Positions 46,088 through 54,919 of a stretch of DNA of 64,000 nucleotides are shown here, piece by piece. A program made the translations under genes and the position numbers. Within the stretch, counting starts at the first letter, position 1. Every line of letters begins with the position of its first letter. This DNA comes from Salipiger bermudensis (lineage in GTDB: Bacteria; Pseudomonadota; Alphaproteobacteria; Rhodobacterales; Rhodobacteraceae). The notes beneath the pieces are model-generated. The model was not told the origin of the DNA. It ran no database searches and was given only the letters and a program-made list of their open reading frames with translations. Where the stretch lies: contig NZ_JAHVIA010000001.1 of NCBI RefSeq assembly GCF_019801965.1, positions 558,001 through 622,000 of the forward strand, in the 5' to 3' direction.

Positions 46088-47074
46088 TCACTCCAGCGTC
46101 AGGATGGTCTGGCCGGTGGTGCGCCGGGCTTCCAGCACCCGGTGCGCCTCGGCCACGTCCTCGAGCGGGAAGCGCTGGTCGATGCGGATCTTGACCTCGC
46201 CCGACGAGACCTTGCCAAACAGCATCCCCGCCATCGACTGGCAGGTGCCGTGATCGGCGATATGGGTGAAGAGCGTCGGCCGGGTCACCTTGAGCGATCC
46301 CTTCTGCGCCAGCAGGCCGAGGTTGAACGCGTCGACCGCGCCGGATGCATTGCCGAAGGAGATCATCATCCCGAGCGGCTTGAGACAGTCGAGCGAGCCC
46401 TCGAACGTGGCCTTGCCGACCGAGTCCATCACCACGTCGACCCCCTTGCCGTCGGTCAGCTCGCGCACGCGGGCGACCCAGTCCTCGGTGGCGTAGTTGA
46501 TGCAGGAATCGGCGCCGTGCTCCAGCGCCAGCGCGCATTTCTCGTCCGAGCCGGCAGTGCCGATCAGCCGGATGCCCTCGGACTTGGCCCATTGGCAGGC
46601 GATCAGCCCGACGCCCCCGGCGGCGGCATGGAACAGAACCGTGTCCCCGGCCTGCAGCGGCGTGGTGCGGTGGAAGAGATACTGCACCGTCAGCCCCTTC
46701 AGCATCATCGCGGCGCCCTCCTCGAAGGAGATCGCGTCGGGCAGCCGGCAGACCTGCGCCGCGGGCATCACCCGCGCTTCGCAATAGGCCCCCGGAGGCG
46801 CCGCGGCATAGGCGGCGCGGTCGCCCACCTCGAGATGCATGACGCCCTCGCCCACCGCCTCGATCACGCCCGACGCCTCCATGCCGAGCGCATGCGGCAG
46901 GGTCATCGGGTAGAGCCCCGAGCGCTGGTAACAATCGATGAAGTTGAGCCCGCAGGCCTTGTGCCGGATCCGGACCTCGCCCGGCCCCGGCTCTCCCACC
47001 GGCCAGTCGGCCAGCTTCAGGGCCTCGGGGCCGCCATGTTCCTCGATGATGACCGTGCGTGCGGTATTCGCCAT
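46088..47074 (-). CDS. NADPH:quinone oxidoreductase, MDR family (QorA type)
   Basis: A 328-residue zinc-free medium-chain reductase. GEVRIRHKACGLNFIDCYQRSGLYP and HALGMEASGVIEAVG are the substrate-domain blocks; FHAAAGGVGLIACQWAKSEG is the NADPH loop with the QOR-type Ala-Gly-Gly-Val-Gly. The CINYATEDW and VDVVMDSVGKATF segments follow the QorA pattern. It reduces quinones by one electron in characterised members. GAGGAGG precedes the ATG; the longer open frame upstream is ignored. A second MDR gene of the same kind lies upstream. Confidence 0.9.
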   Translation of the reverse strand: MANTARTVIIEEHGGPEALKLADWPVGEPGPGEVRIRHKACGLNFIDCYQRSGLYPMTLPHALGMEASGVIEAVGEGVMHLEVGDRAAYAAAPPGAYCEARVMPAAQVCRLPDAISFEEGAAMMLKGLTVQYLFHRTTPLQAGDTVLFHAAAGGVGLIACQWAKSEGIRLIGTAGSDEKCALALEHGADSCINYATEDWVARVRELTDGKGVDVVMDSVGKATFEGSLDCLKPLGMMISFGNASGAVDAFNLGLLAQKGSLKVTRPTLFTHIADHGTCQSMAGMLFGKVSSGEVKIRIDQRFPLEDVAEAHRVLEARRTTGQTILTLE

Positions 47075-47181
47075 GAGATCCTCCTCTGTTCGCGCAGGCG
47101 TTGGCGCAGAGACTGCGTCGCCCGCGCGGCGGACACAAGGGTGCGCAGGAGGGCGCGCGGGCACGGCCCGCCGCGCCCGGC

Positions 47182-48165
47182 TCAGCGGACCTTCAGCACC
47201 ATCTTGCCGACATGCGCCGAGCTCTCCATCCGGGCATGCGCCGCCGCGGCCTCCGCCAGCGGGAACTCGGAATCCATCACCGGGGCGATGCGGCCCGCAT
47301 CGAGTAGCGGCCAGACATGCTCGCGCAGCGACGCGGCGATGCGGGCCTTCGCCTCGACGCTCTGCGGCCGCAGGGTCGAGCCGGTGATGGTCAGGCGCCG
47401 CACCATGAGATGCACGAAGTTCAGCTCCACCTTCGGCGATTGCAGGAAGGCGATCTGCACCAGCCGGCCATCATCGGCCAGCGTCTTGACGTTGCGCGGG
47501 ATGTAGTCGCCGCCCACCATGTCGAGGATCAGGTCGGCCCCGCCCTCGGCCCGCAGCACCTCGACGAAATCCTCCTCGCGGTAGTTGATCGCCCGCTCGG
47601 CACCGAGCGACAGGCAGGCGGCGCATTTCTCCGCCGAGCCGGCGGTCGCGAAGACCCGTGCGCCCATCACATGCGCCAGCTGGATCGCGGTGGTGCCGAT
47701 GCCCGAGGAGCCGCCATGCACGAGGAAGCGCTCACCGGCCGCAAGCCGACCGCGCTGGAACACGTTCGACCAGACGGTGAAATAGGTCTCGGGCAGGCAG
47801 GCCGCCTCGCGCAGCGCCATGCCCTCGGGCACCGGCAGGCAATGCGCCGCCGGGGTCGCCACGTATTCGGCATAGCCGCCGCCCGGCAGCAGCGCGCAGA
47901 CCGCGTCGCCCACCGCGGGCCAGGTCACCCCGGGCCCCACCGCGGCCACGACGCCGGAGGCCTCGAGCCCCGGCAGGTCGCTGGCGCCGGCGGGCGGCGC
48001 GTAGCGGCCCGCCCGCTGCAGGGCGTCGGGGCGGTTGACCCCGGCCCAGGCCACTTCGATCACCACCTCGCCATGGCCCGGCTGCGGCACCGGGCGGTCG
48101 GTCAGGCGCAGCACCTCCGGCCCGCCGGGCTCGGAGATCTCGACGGCGCGCATGCTGTCAGTCAT
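47182..48165 (-). CDS. NAD(P)H quinone oxidoreductase, PIG3-type MDR
   Basis: A 327-residue MDR-family reductase of the TP53I3/PIG3 type: MRAVEISEPGGPEVLRL, NRPDALQRAGRYAPPAGASDLPGLEASG, and VHGGSSGIGTTAIQLAHVMGARV as the dinucleotide loop. RAINYREEDFVEVL and LILDMVGGDYIPRNV are family segments. No zinc ligands. It lies directly after coq9 on the same strand (18 bp) and before a second quinone reductase, making a quinone-related cluster. Confidence 0.9.
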   Translation of the reverse strand: MTDSMRAVEISEPGGPEVLRLTDRPVPQPGHGEVVIEVAWAGVNRPDALQRAGRYAPPAGASDLPGLEASGVVAAVGPGVTWPAVGDAVCALLPGGGYAEYVATPAAHCLPVPEGMALREAACLPETYFTVWSNVFQRGRLAAGERFLVHGGSSGIGTTAIQLAHVMGARVFATAGSAEKCAACLSLGAERAINYREEDFVEVLRAEGGADLILDMVGGDYIPRNVKTLADDGRLVQIAFLQSPKVELNFVHLMVRRLTITGSTLRPQSVEAKARIAASLREHVWPLLDAGRIAPVMDSEFPLAEAAAAHARMESSAHVGKMVLKVR

Positions 48166-48183
48166 TCGGTCAGTCCTGTGTTG

Positions 48184-48882
48184 TCAGCGCGGGGCGGTCC
48201 AGCCGCCCGGCAGATCGTTGTCCCGGACGGCGCGCGGCGCGCGGATGCTGCCCAGCACCTTCTCGGGTCCGGCGAAGACCCGCTTGAGCAGCGGGTTCTC
48301 ACGCATCTTGGCCTTGGTCTTCTCGAAGCGCATCACGTCCTCGATGCGACGGTCGAGGAACTCCCAGGTGGCCTGGTGGTCGAGCGAATCGTCGCCCAGC
48401 CAGTAGAGCACGGTGGAGGAATAGACGCCGCTGAGCGTCGCGCGCTTGCTGTACCAGTTGAAATCCCGCGCGGTGTCGCCGAGCACGGTCCAGATCCGAT
48501 CGGCGGTGCCCCAGATCAGCTTGGCACCGTCGGGCGCGTAGATCGGCAGGGCAAAGAGCGTGGTGCCGCGGCGCACCGCCTCGCGATCCTTGACCACCTC
48601 GATGCGGGTGCGCACCGCGCGGGTCACCTTATCGCGGTAGCGCAGCGGCTCGGCATCGGGGTCACGGTCCATCTCGGACAGCGCCGCGACCATGGCATCG
48701 TCACCGCGCTTGTGGAACGCCACCGCGAGATCGACCGCGCCGCGCGGGAACAGGCCCCGCGCCACCACGGGATCCACCCCCGCATCCGCCACCGCCGCAC
48801 GGAAAGTCGTTTCCGACCAGCCATCGAAGGCAACATGGTTCAGCGCCGCGTCCAGCAGGCGCCCGGCTGCATCGTCCGTCAT
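48184..48882 (-). CDS. COQ9 family protein (ubiquinone biosynthesis)
   Basis: A 232-residue alpha-helical, TetR-like lipid-binding protein of the Coq9 family, found in alphaproteobacteria and mitochondria, where it presents ubiquinone precursors to Coq7. LLDAALNHVAFDGWSETTFRAAVADAGVD is the N-terminal block; WYSKRATLSGVYSSTVLYWLGDDS is the Coq9 signature. GGAGAGG lies before the ATG. It is divergent from rpsU and precedes two quinone reductases. Confidence 0.92.
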   Translation of the reverse strand: MTDDAAGRLLDAALNHVAFDGWSETTFRAAVADAGVDPVVARGLFPRGAVDLAVAFHKRGDDAMVAALSEMDRDPDAEPLRYRDKVTRAVRTRIEVVKDREAVRRGTTLFALPIYAPDGAKLIWGTADRIWTVLGDTARDFNWYSKRATLSGVYSSTVLYWLGDDSLDHQATWEFLDRRIEDVMRFEKTKAKMRENPLLKRVFAGPEKVLGSIRAPRAVRDNDLPGGWTAPR

Positions 48883-48918
48883 GGGCCTCTCCTTCGACTC
48901 AATAGAGTTTCTAGACCC

Positions 48919-48947
48919 TAGACAATTTAGTCCGGCCTTGCTATACG
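48919..48947 (+). promoter_or_regulatory. Sigma-70-like promoter of rpsU
   Basis: TAGACA (-35), 17-bp spacer, TATACG (-10), about 55 bp upstream of the rpsU start. Confidence 0.5.
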
Positions 48948-49000
48948 GCCACCTCCTGCAATTCCTTGCAACTCAAACTTAGAAAGGTGGTGAAAACCAC

Positions 49001-49207
49001 ATGCAGGTTAGTGTTCGCGACAACAATGTCGATCAGGCGCTCCGTGCCCTGAAGAAGAAGCTGCAGCGCGAAGGCGTGTTCCGTGAAATGAAGCTCAAGC
49101 AGCATTTCGAGAAGCCGTCCGAGAAGAAAGCGCGCGAGAAGGCCGAGGCCATCCGCCGTGCCCGCAAACTGGCACGCAAGAAAGCCCAGCGCGAAGGCCT
49201 CCTCTGA
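49001..49207 (+). CDS. rpsU: 30S ribosomal protein S21
   Basis: A 68-residue basic protein: [20 protein letters not shown] is the S21 signature and the C-terminus is a run of Arg/Lys helices ([17 protein letters not shown]). It binds the anti-Shine-Dalgarno region of 16S rRNA and aids initiation. AAAGGTGG lies before the ATG, a promoter is visible upstream and a good terminator downstream, so it is a monocistronic unit. Confidence 0.97.
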   Translation: MQVSVRDNNVDQALRALKKKLQREGVFREMKLKQHFEKPSEKKAREKAEAIRRARKLARKKAQREGLL

Positions 49208-49271
49208 GCCCTTTGCCACGGATTTTCCGGCGCAGGTCAGGCAGCTGACCTTCCAACACAAGAAGTCGACG

Positions 49272-49309
49272 ACCCCCGGGGCCCTGCCTTTCGGGGGTTT
49301 GTCTTTTTT
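49272..49309 (+). terminator. Rho-independent terminator of rpsU
   Basis: ACCCCCG and CGGGGGT with a GC-rich loop, then TTGTCTTTTTT. It lies 64 bp after the rpsU stop. Confidence 0.85.
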
Positions 49310-49332
49310 GCCCCCCGATTTGCCCTCGGCGT

Positions 49333-49360
49333 GCTCCTCCGCCCTTGCGGGCGTCCTCGC
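49333..49360. repeat. Dispersed repeat R5 (left arm of the 31.4-kb hairpin)
   Basis: 28 bp starting GCTCCTCCGCCC, matching 31438-31465 at 26 of 28 positions. Here the complementary arm is absent, so it is a half element. Confidence 0.6.
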
Positions 49361-49418
49361 AGGCGAACGGCACGCGGCGCGCGCCTGACCGGCCTCTCCC
49401 TGGCGCAATCGTCCGGCC

Positions 49419-49452
49419 TGCCTCCGGCGGGAGTATTTTCGACGAAGAGAAG
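49419..49452 (-). repeat. Dispersed 3'-end repeat, copy R4
   Basis: On the minus strand CTTCTCTTCGTCGAAAATAC then TCCCGCCGGAGGCA. Shares the AAATACTCCCGCCGGAGGCA block with R3 at 29742-29774. It lies downstream of ftsK in that gene's orientation. Confidence 0.65.
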
Positions 49453-49465
49453 ACAGGAGCGCTGC

Positions 49466-49539
49466 GCCCTCCCCTTCTCTGGTTTTCAAATACCTCGGGG
49501 GTGAATTGGCCCAACGGGCCAAGAGGGGGCAGCGCCCCC
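49466..49539 (+). repeat. Dispersed 3'-end repeat, copy R2 (two hairpins)
   Basis: CCCTCCCCTTCTCTGG, AAATACCTCGGGGG, then hairpin TTGGCCC-AAC-GGGCCAA, then GGGGGCAGCGCCCCC. Same layout as R1 with the first stem changed on both sides. It sits downstream of rpsU in the same orientation. The rest of 49208-49673 holds only the two terminators and R4/R5. Confidence 0.75.
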
Positions 49540-49625
49540 TTTCTCTCTTACAACGGCAGGGCCAGGCGTGGCGCGTCAGCATCGTCGCGCGGCCGGCCAG
49601 ACGCGCGAGACCGCCCCTCTGCAGC

Positions 49626-49660
49626 AAAGAAAAGCCCCCTGCCCCGGCAGGGGAGGGGGC
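49626..49660 (-). terminator. Rho-independent terminator of ftsK
   Basis: On the minus strand GCCCCCT pairs with AGGGGGC (with inner CCCC/GGGG pairing) and TTTTCTTT follows. It begins 14 bp after the ftsK stop. Confidence 0.85.
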
Positions 49661-49673
49661 TCTCGCGTTGCGA

Positions 49674-52600
49674 TCAGGCCTGCTCGGGCACCAGGATCTC
49701 GCGCTTGCCGACGTGGTTGGCGGGCGAGACCACGCCCTCGTCCTCCATCTGCTCCACCAGGCGCGCCGCCTTGTTGTAGCCGATGCCAAGCTTGCGCTGG
49801 ATGTAGGAGGTCGAGCACTTGCGGTCCTTGATGACGATCGCCACAGCCTGGTCGTAGAGCGCATCCTCGCCGCCGGTGTTGCCCCCGGTGTTGAGCCCCA
49901 GAACCGCGTCGATATTGTCGGCCTTCTCCTCGTCCGGGCCCTGGACAACGCCCGAGACGTATTCCGGCGGGCCGTAGGCCTTGAGGTGATTCACCACCTC
50001 CTCGACCTCCTCGTCGGAGCAGAACGGGCCGTGGCAGCGGGTGATCTTTGCGCCGCCGGCCATGTAGAGCATGTCGCCCATGCCCAGGAGCTGCTCGGCG
50101 CCCATCTCGCCGAGGATGGTGCGGCTGTCGATCTTCGAGGTCACCTGGAAGGAGATCCGGGTCGGAAAGTTGGCCTTGATCGTGCCGGTGATGACGTCGA
50201 CCGAGGGGCGCTGCGTCGCCATGATCAGGTGAATGCCCGAGGCCCGCGCCATCTGCGCCAGGCGCTGGATGCAGGCCTCGATCTCCTTGCCCGCCACCAT
50301 CATCAGGTCGGCCATCTCGTCGACGATGACGACGATATAGGGCATCTTGCGCGGCTCGAACTCCTCGGTCTCGAACACCGGCTCGCCAGTCTCGTCGTCG
50401 AAGCCGGTCTGCACCGTGCGCTTGAACAGCTCGCCCTTCTTCAGCGCCTCCGCCACGCGGCCGTTGTAGCCGTCGATGTTGCGCACGCCCATCTTCGACA
50501 TCTTGCGGTAGCGGTCTTCCATCTCGCCCACCACCCACTTCAGCGCCACCACGGCTTTCTTGGGATCGGTCACCACCGGCGAGAGCAGGTGCGGGATGCC
50601 GTCATAGACGCTGAGTTCCAGCATCTTGGGGTCGATCATCACCAGCCGCAGGTCATCGGGGCTGAGCTTGTAGAGCAGCGACAGGATCATCGTGTTGATC
50701 GCCACCGACTTGCCCGAGCCGGTGGTGCCCGCGATCAGCAGGTGGGGCATCTTGGCGAGGTTGGCAACCACCGGGTCGCCGCCGATGTCCTTGCCGAGCG
50801 CCAGCGGCAGCTTCTGGTTGCCGTCGCCGTAGTCGCGGCTCGACAGGATCTCGCGGAACGACACCATCTCGCGGTGCTCGTTGGGCAGTTCGATGCCGAT
50901 CACCGAGCGGCCCGGCACCGTCGAGACACGCGCCGAGAGCGCCGACATCGAGCGCGCGATGTCGTCGGCAAGGCCGATGACGCGGCTGGCCTTGAGGCCC
51001 GGCGCGGGCTCGAGCTCGTACATCGTCACCACCGGACCCGGGCGCACCGAGACGATCTCGCCCTTGACGCCGTAATCGTCGAGCACGGTCTCGAGCATGC
51101 GGGCGTTTTCCTCGAGCGCCTCGTCGCTGAGATGATGGCGCTCGATGGCGTCGGGGCTGGCGAGCAGGCTCAGCGGCGGGAATTCGAAGTCCGAATGCGC
51201 CTCCTCGAAGCTCAGCTTGGGCTGCGCCTCCTCCTGCGCCCGGCGCGACGGCTGCATCGGCCTGCGCTCGGGTTGCTGCACGACCTTCTTCGGCTGCACC
51301 ACCGGGATCGCCGGGCGGCGGTCGGCGTATTCCGCCGGCATCTCGGGGATGTAATTGTCCTCCTCCGCGTAGTCGGCGGCATCATCGGCATAATCATCGG
51401 CATAATCATTGGCATCGCCGAGGGCTTGGCCATCGTCGGCGAAGACGTTGCGCGGCTCCTCGCCGTAGCCATCCTGGCCGTAGCCGTAATCGCGGTCATC
51501 TGCCGCGTCGTAGCCCAGGCCATCAGAATCGGAGTGGCCATACTGGTCATCGTAGCGGTCATCGTGGTGTCCGCCCTGTGCGGCGGCGTCGTAGCCGCCG
51601 GCGGGGCGGTAATCGGCGAAATCGTCGCTGTCGTCGGTCACCGCCTCTTCCGGTTCGGGCTCGAGTTCGAAGGGCGGCGGCGCGGCACGGCCGCGGCTGA
51701 CAAGGCGCGAGCCGCCTTCGCCGGGTGCGGCGGGGGCTTCCGGGGCGAACGCCACCGACGCGGCGGCGGCGGCGGCCACCGGTGCGGCGGGCAGACGCGG
51801 CGCGGTGAGCGGCGGCTCGGCCGGCAGGCCCTGCGCGGCGGCATGGGCGGCGGTCAGCGGTGGCTCGGCGCGGGCGGCGCCCGGCGTGCGATAGATCAGC
51901 GGCTCGGGGCGACGGCCCCGGCCCTTGGTCAGCGGCTTGTCCGGGTCCGGCACGAAAGCGGCCTCTTCCGGTTCGGGGCCGCGGCGGCGGGCGCGGATCA
52001 CGTCGGCGATCTTGGCGCGGATACGCTCTTCGCCGGGCTCTTCCTCGATGACGTAGCCATCCTCGTCGACCTCGATCATCTCCGCCGCCGGCAGCACCTC
52101 GTGGCGCTTGATCAGCGAGGGGACCCGCGACAGCAGGCCAGGCTTCTTGGGCTCAGGACGCGGCTCGGGGCGCGGCTCGGGCGTCTGCATCGCCTGCGGC
52201 TCGGGCCAGTGGGCCTCGGGCTCGTGCGGCTGCGGCGCGTCATAGGCGGACTCGGCATAGGTGACCGGTGCCGGCGCTGCGGCGGAGGCCGGGCGGCGCA
52301 CCAGCGGCGCAGCGGACGCTTGCGGCGCCGGAGCCACGGCCGGCTCGGGCGCGTAGCCCTGCTCGGCGGCCCAGGCGGCCTCCTGCTCGGCAGCCCAGGC
52401 CGCGGCCTCGGCATCTTCCTGTCGGCGACGCTCGCGGCGCTCCGACTGCGCCGCCTGCAGGCGCTGCGCCGCCGACATGGTCGAGCTCGCGCCACGGCCC
52501 AGCAGGCGCAGGACCGTGTCATAGGCCATCACCGTTCCGATCAGCAGGAAACGCCCGATGGCGCCGAGCTCGGGCTTGGTGAAGCCCAGCACGAAGGCGC

Positions 52601-53135
52601 CCATGGCGACGATCCCGGCACCGAGGACCAGCATCACGAGTTTCAGCCCGAGCCCCGCCCCCATCGGCAGGATGCCGAGCACGGTGCCCATCATCATGTC
52701 GCCGAAGAGGCCGCCAAGGCCGAAGCTGTGGGTCCATTCCGGCCCCACGGTCTGTCCGGCGGCATAGACGGCGGACAGGGCGATCCAGATCGGGGCAAAG
52801 ACGATGCGGGAGAGCGCGCGCTCTTCGCCCTGGTGGAGGGCGAGGCGAGCCCCCCAGACCATGAGCACGAGCGCCAGACCCCAGCTGCCCCAGCCGACGA
52901 TCATGAACAGCGGCGCGGCGATCGAGGCCCCGATCCGGCCCATCCAGTTCTGCACCGGCGCATCGGTTGCCGAGAGCCAGGAGGGATCGTCGGGCGTGTA
53001 GGAGCCGATCATCGCGGCGGCCATCAGGCCAAGGGCGATCAGGGCCAGTCCGGCAAGCTCCTTGCCGCGCTTCTCGATCGCCGCCTGCATGTTGCTGTCG
53101 AAGAGGGGGTCACGCCCCCGTGCCTGATATGCCAT
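49674..53135 (-). CDS. ftsK: DNA translocase FtsK
   Basis: A 1153-residue septal DNA pump that clears and resolves chromosome termini. Four helices in the first 190 residues; a Pro/Ala/Glu-rich linker of about 400 residues (about 200-620) with an Asp/Tyr-rich patch ([16 protein letters not shown]); the RecA-like motor with Walker A GTTGSGKS near 800 and Walker [12 protein letters not shown]; and the winged-helix gamma domain at the end ([21 protein letters not shown]). The ATG at [10 protein letters not shown] is preferred; an earlier ATG overlaps the upstream gene and has no Shine-Dalgarno box. It follows the aminotransferase gene by 19 bp. Confidence 0.97.
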   Translation of the reverse strand: MAYQARGRDPLFDSNMQAAIEKRGKELAGLALIALGLMAAAMIGSYTPDDPSWLSATDAPVQNWMGRIGASIAAPLFMIVGWGSWGLALVLMVWGARLALHQGEERALSRIVFAPIWIALSAVYAAGQTVGPEWTHSFGLGGLFGDMMMGTVLGILPMGAGLGLKLVMLVLGAGIVAMGAFVLGFTKPELGAIGRFLLIGTVMAYDTVLRLLGRGASSTMSAAQRLQAAQSERRERRRQEDAEAAAWAAEQEAAWAAEQGYAPEPAVAPAPQASAAPLVRRPASAAAPAPVTYAESAYDAPQPHEPEAHWPEPQAMQTPEPRPEPRPEPKKPGLLSRVPSLIKRHEVLPAAEMIEVDEDGYVIEEEPGEERIRAKIADVIRARRRGPEPEEAAFVPDPDKPLTKGRGRRPEPLIYRTPGAARAEPPLTAAHAAAQGLPAEPPLTAPRLPAAPVAAAAAASVAFAPEAPAAPGEGGSRLVSRGRAAPPPFELEPEPEEAVTDDSDDFADYRPAGGYDAAAQGGHHDDRYDDQYGHSDSDGLGYDAADDRDYGYGQDGYGEEPRNVFADDGQALGDANDYADDYADDAADYAEEDNYIPEMPAEYADRRPAIPVVQPKKVVQQPERRPMQPSRRAQEEAQPKLSFEEAHSDFEFPPLSLLASPDAIERHHLSDEALEENARMLETVLDDYGVKGEIVSVRPGPVVTMYELEPAPGLKASRVIGLADDIARSMSALSARVSTVPGRSVIGIELPNEHREMVSFREILSSRDYGDGNQKLPLALGKDIGGDPVVANLAKMPHLLIAGTTGSGKSVAINTMILSLLYKLSPDDLRLVMIDPKMLELSVYDGIPHLLSPVVTDPKKAVVALKWVVGEMEDRYRKMSKMGVRNIDGYNGRVAEALKKGELFKRTVQTGFDDETGEPVFETEEFEPRKMPYIVVIVDEMADLMMVAGKEIEACIQRLAQMARASGIHLIMATQRPSVDVITGTIKANFPTRISFQVTSKIDSRTILGEMGAEQLLGMGDMLYMAGGAKITRCHGPFCSDEEVEEVVNHLKAYGPPEYVSGVVQGPDEEKADNIDAVLGLNTGGNTGGEDALYDQAVAIVIKDRKCSTSYIQRKLGIGYNKAARLVEQMEDEGVVSPANHVGKREILVPEQA

Positions 53136-53154
53136 CGCTCGCCTCGTCTTTTTC

Positions 53155-54336
53155 TTATTGCCCATAGAGACAGTCACGGATCCGCGTGAGTCCCTGTTCG
53201 GTCTGCTCCCGGTCTGCCACGAGGGCGACCCTGATATATCCCTTGCCCGGGTTGCCCGCCGCGGTGTCGCGCGACAGGTAAGCTCCCGGCAGCACCCGCA
53301 CGCCGGTCTCCCGCCAGAGCTTCAGCGCCGCCGCCTCGCCATCCTCGACCGGCAGCCAGAGGAAGAACCCGGCCTGCGGCGGCTCAAAGCCCGGCACGTT
53401 GCCGAAGATGCGGTCGGCCATGTCGAACTTCTCGGCATAGAGCCGGCGGTTCTCGACCACGTGGTCCTCGTCGGCCCAGACCCGCTCGCTGACCCGCTGG
53501 ATCGGCAGCGGCAGCGGTGCGCCGGAATAGGCGCGCAGCTGCTTGATGCGCTTCATGCATTCGGGGCCGCCGGCGACGAAGCCCGAGCGCAGCCCGGGCA
53601 GGTTCGAACGCTTCGAGAGCGAGTGGAAGATCACCACGCGCTCGGGATCGGCCCCCATCTCGCGGGCGACCTGGAGCGCGCCGGCGGGCGCCTCGCCGCG
53701 GTAGATCTCGGAATAGCACTCATCCGCGAGGATGCGGAAATCGTGTGTCTCGGCCAGCGCGATCAGACGCTCCCAGTAGCCCCGATCCGCCACCGCGCCC
53801 TGCGGGTTTGCGGGCGAGCAGATATAGGCCAGCGCGGTGCGCTCGAGCACCTCTTCCGACAGGGCGTGGTAGTCCGGCAGGTGGCCGGTCTCTTGCGTGG
53901 CGTTCACGAAGACCGGCTCGGCCACCACCGAGACGGTGGCCACCGCGTAGACCTGGTAGAACGGGTTCGGGATCAGCACCGCCGGCTGCTTGCCGTACTT
54001 CTGCTCGGGGCAAAGCGCCATGGCGGCGTTGTAGAGCCCCTCTCGGGTGCCGTTGAGCGGCATCACCTGGGTCGCGGCATCGACGCGCACGCCGTAGCGG
54101 CGCGCGATCCAGTCGGCGATCGCCTGCTGCAGCTCCGGGGTGCCGTCGTTGGGCGGATACTTGGCGAACTCGGAAACGTGCTCGGCCAGCACCGCGCCCA
54201 CCCAGTCGGGAAACGGGTGCTTGGGCTCGCCGATCGACATATGCGTGACCTCACCGCCCGGCGCATGCGCGTCGAGCAGCGCCCGCAGACGCGGAAACGC
54301 ATAGGGCGGCAGGTTCGAAAACCGCTCGGGAAACAT
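53155..54336 (-). CDS. Class I/II aminotransferase (possible succinyldiaminopimelate aminotransferase)
   Basis: A 393-residue fold-type I PLP enzyme. [18 protein letters not shown], the NPFYQVY block and [10 protein letters not shown] are conserved substrate-site elements; the Schiff-base Lys is in [17 protein letters not shown], as in DapC and related LL-DAP-type aminotransferases. It is often found directly upstream of ftsK in Rhodobacteraceae. N-succinyldiaminopimelate as substrate (lysine and cell wall) is likely but not proven. The ATG giving [17 protein letters not shown] matches relatives. Confidence 0.88.
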   Translation of the reverse strand: MFPERFSNLPPYAFPRLRALLDAHAPGGEVTHMSIGEPKHPFPDWVGAVLAEHVSEFAKYPPNDGTPELQQAIADWIARRYGVRVDAATQVMPLNGTREGLYNAAMALCPEQKYGKQPAVLIPNPFYQVYAVATVSVVAEPVFVNATQETGHLPDYHALSEEVLERTALAYICSPANPQGAVADRGYWERLIALAETHDFRILADECYSEIYRGEAPAGALQVAREMGADPERVVIFHSLSKRSNLPGLRSGFVAGGPECMKRIKQLRAYSGAPLPLPIQRVSERVWADEDHVVENRRLYAEKFDMADRIFGNVPGFEPPQAGFFLWLPVEDGEAAALKLWRETGVRVLPGAYLSRDTAAGNPGKGYIRVALVADREQTEQGLTRIRDCLYGQ

Positions 54337-54434
54337 GGCAAATAAGCCTTTGACTGCCTGCAATACTGCTTTTTATCCGGGATCGTTTTCGCCCCGATTT
54401 GCCGCCACGATACGAGAAAACCCGGGCTTGCGTC

Positions 54435-54550
54435 CAGCGCTGTGACCACGCCCGCGCCGCCTGTGGCGGGAATGCCGCAACCGGGCGGAAAGGCCGCAAG
54501 GCCCCTTCCGCGTTGCATTTCTGCCCGGTTGCGGTGGGGCGTGGACGCTG
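54435..54550 (+). ncRNA. Candidate structured RNA (nested stems with GCAA tetraloop)
   Basis: Nested complementary arms: CAGCG (54435-54439)/CGCTG (54546-54550); CCACGCCC (54446)/GGGCGTGG (to 54544); CCGCAACCGGG (54475-54485)/CCCGGTTGCGG (54524-54534); inner GCGGAA/TTCCGC with GGCC-GCAA-GGCC, a GNRA tetraloop on this strand only; plus a side hairpin CCGCC-TGT-GGCGG. It is gene-free. No known RNA family was recognised and a promoter is not clear. Confidence 0.45.
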
Positions 54551-54919
54551 ACATGTGCCGGGCGACCTGACGAAGACGAAGGCCCCGACCCGCGCGGAAC
54601 GCGGTCTCAGCGTTGAGGCCCCTGACCTGCTCGCATGCAGACGTAGAGCATGACCTGCCCCCCCGCGACATCGAATACTCACACTACTCGCGTTTCAGAT
54701 GGGGCTGACAGCGCGGGACACATCCGAAAACAGCCCTACGCAAGCTCCACCTTCAGCCCACCTTGCCCTCCCCAATGCACCAATGTCGAATGTGCGGAAA
54801 GCATAGGCGAGCGCCTGAAATTTGCATCAGTTCATGAGAAGAGCGTCTACACCGACCGAGAGGAAGCCGATCACCTTGCGCGGAGTGCCTCTGGTCTGCG
54901 CCAATGACACATTGGTTAG
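54551..54919. other. Gene-free flank of the lower-GC insert
   Basis: Continuation of the gap before the orphan gene. TCAGCGT at 54607-54613 can pair with 54545-54551, an alternative to the outer stem of the candidate RNA; CCGCG/CGCGG at about 54590-54604 is a small hairpin. From about 54670 the base composition falls. No gene, tRNA or terminal repeat found. Confidence 0.35.

Noticed and set aside
54063-54671. Minus-strand frame covering the candidate structured RNA and the aminotransferase start
   Set aside because: Arg/Cys-rich with no motif, and it reads the aminotransferase gene in a wrong frame.
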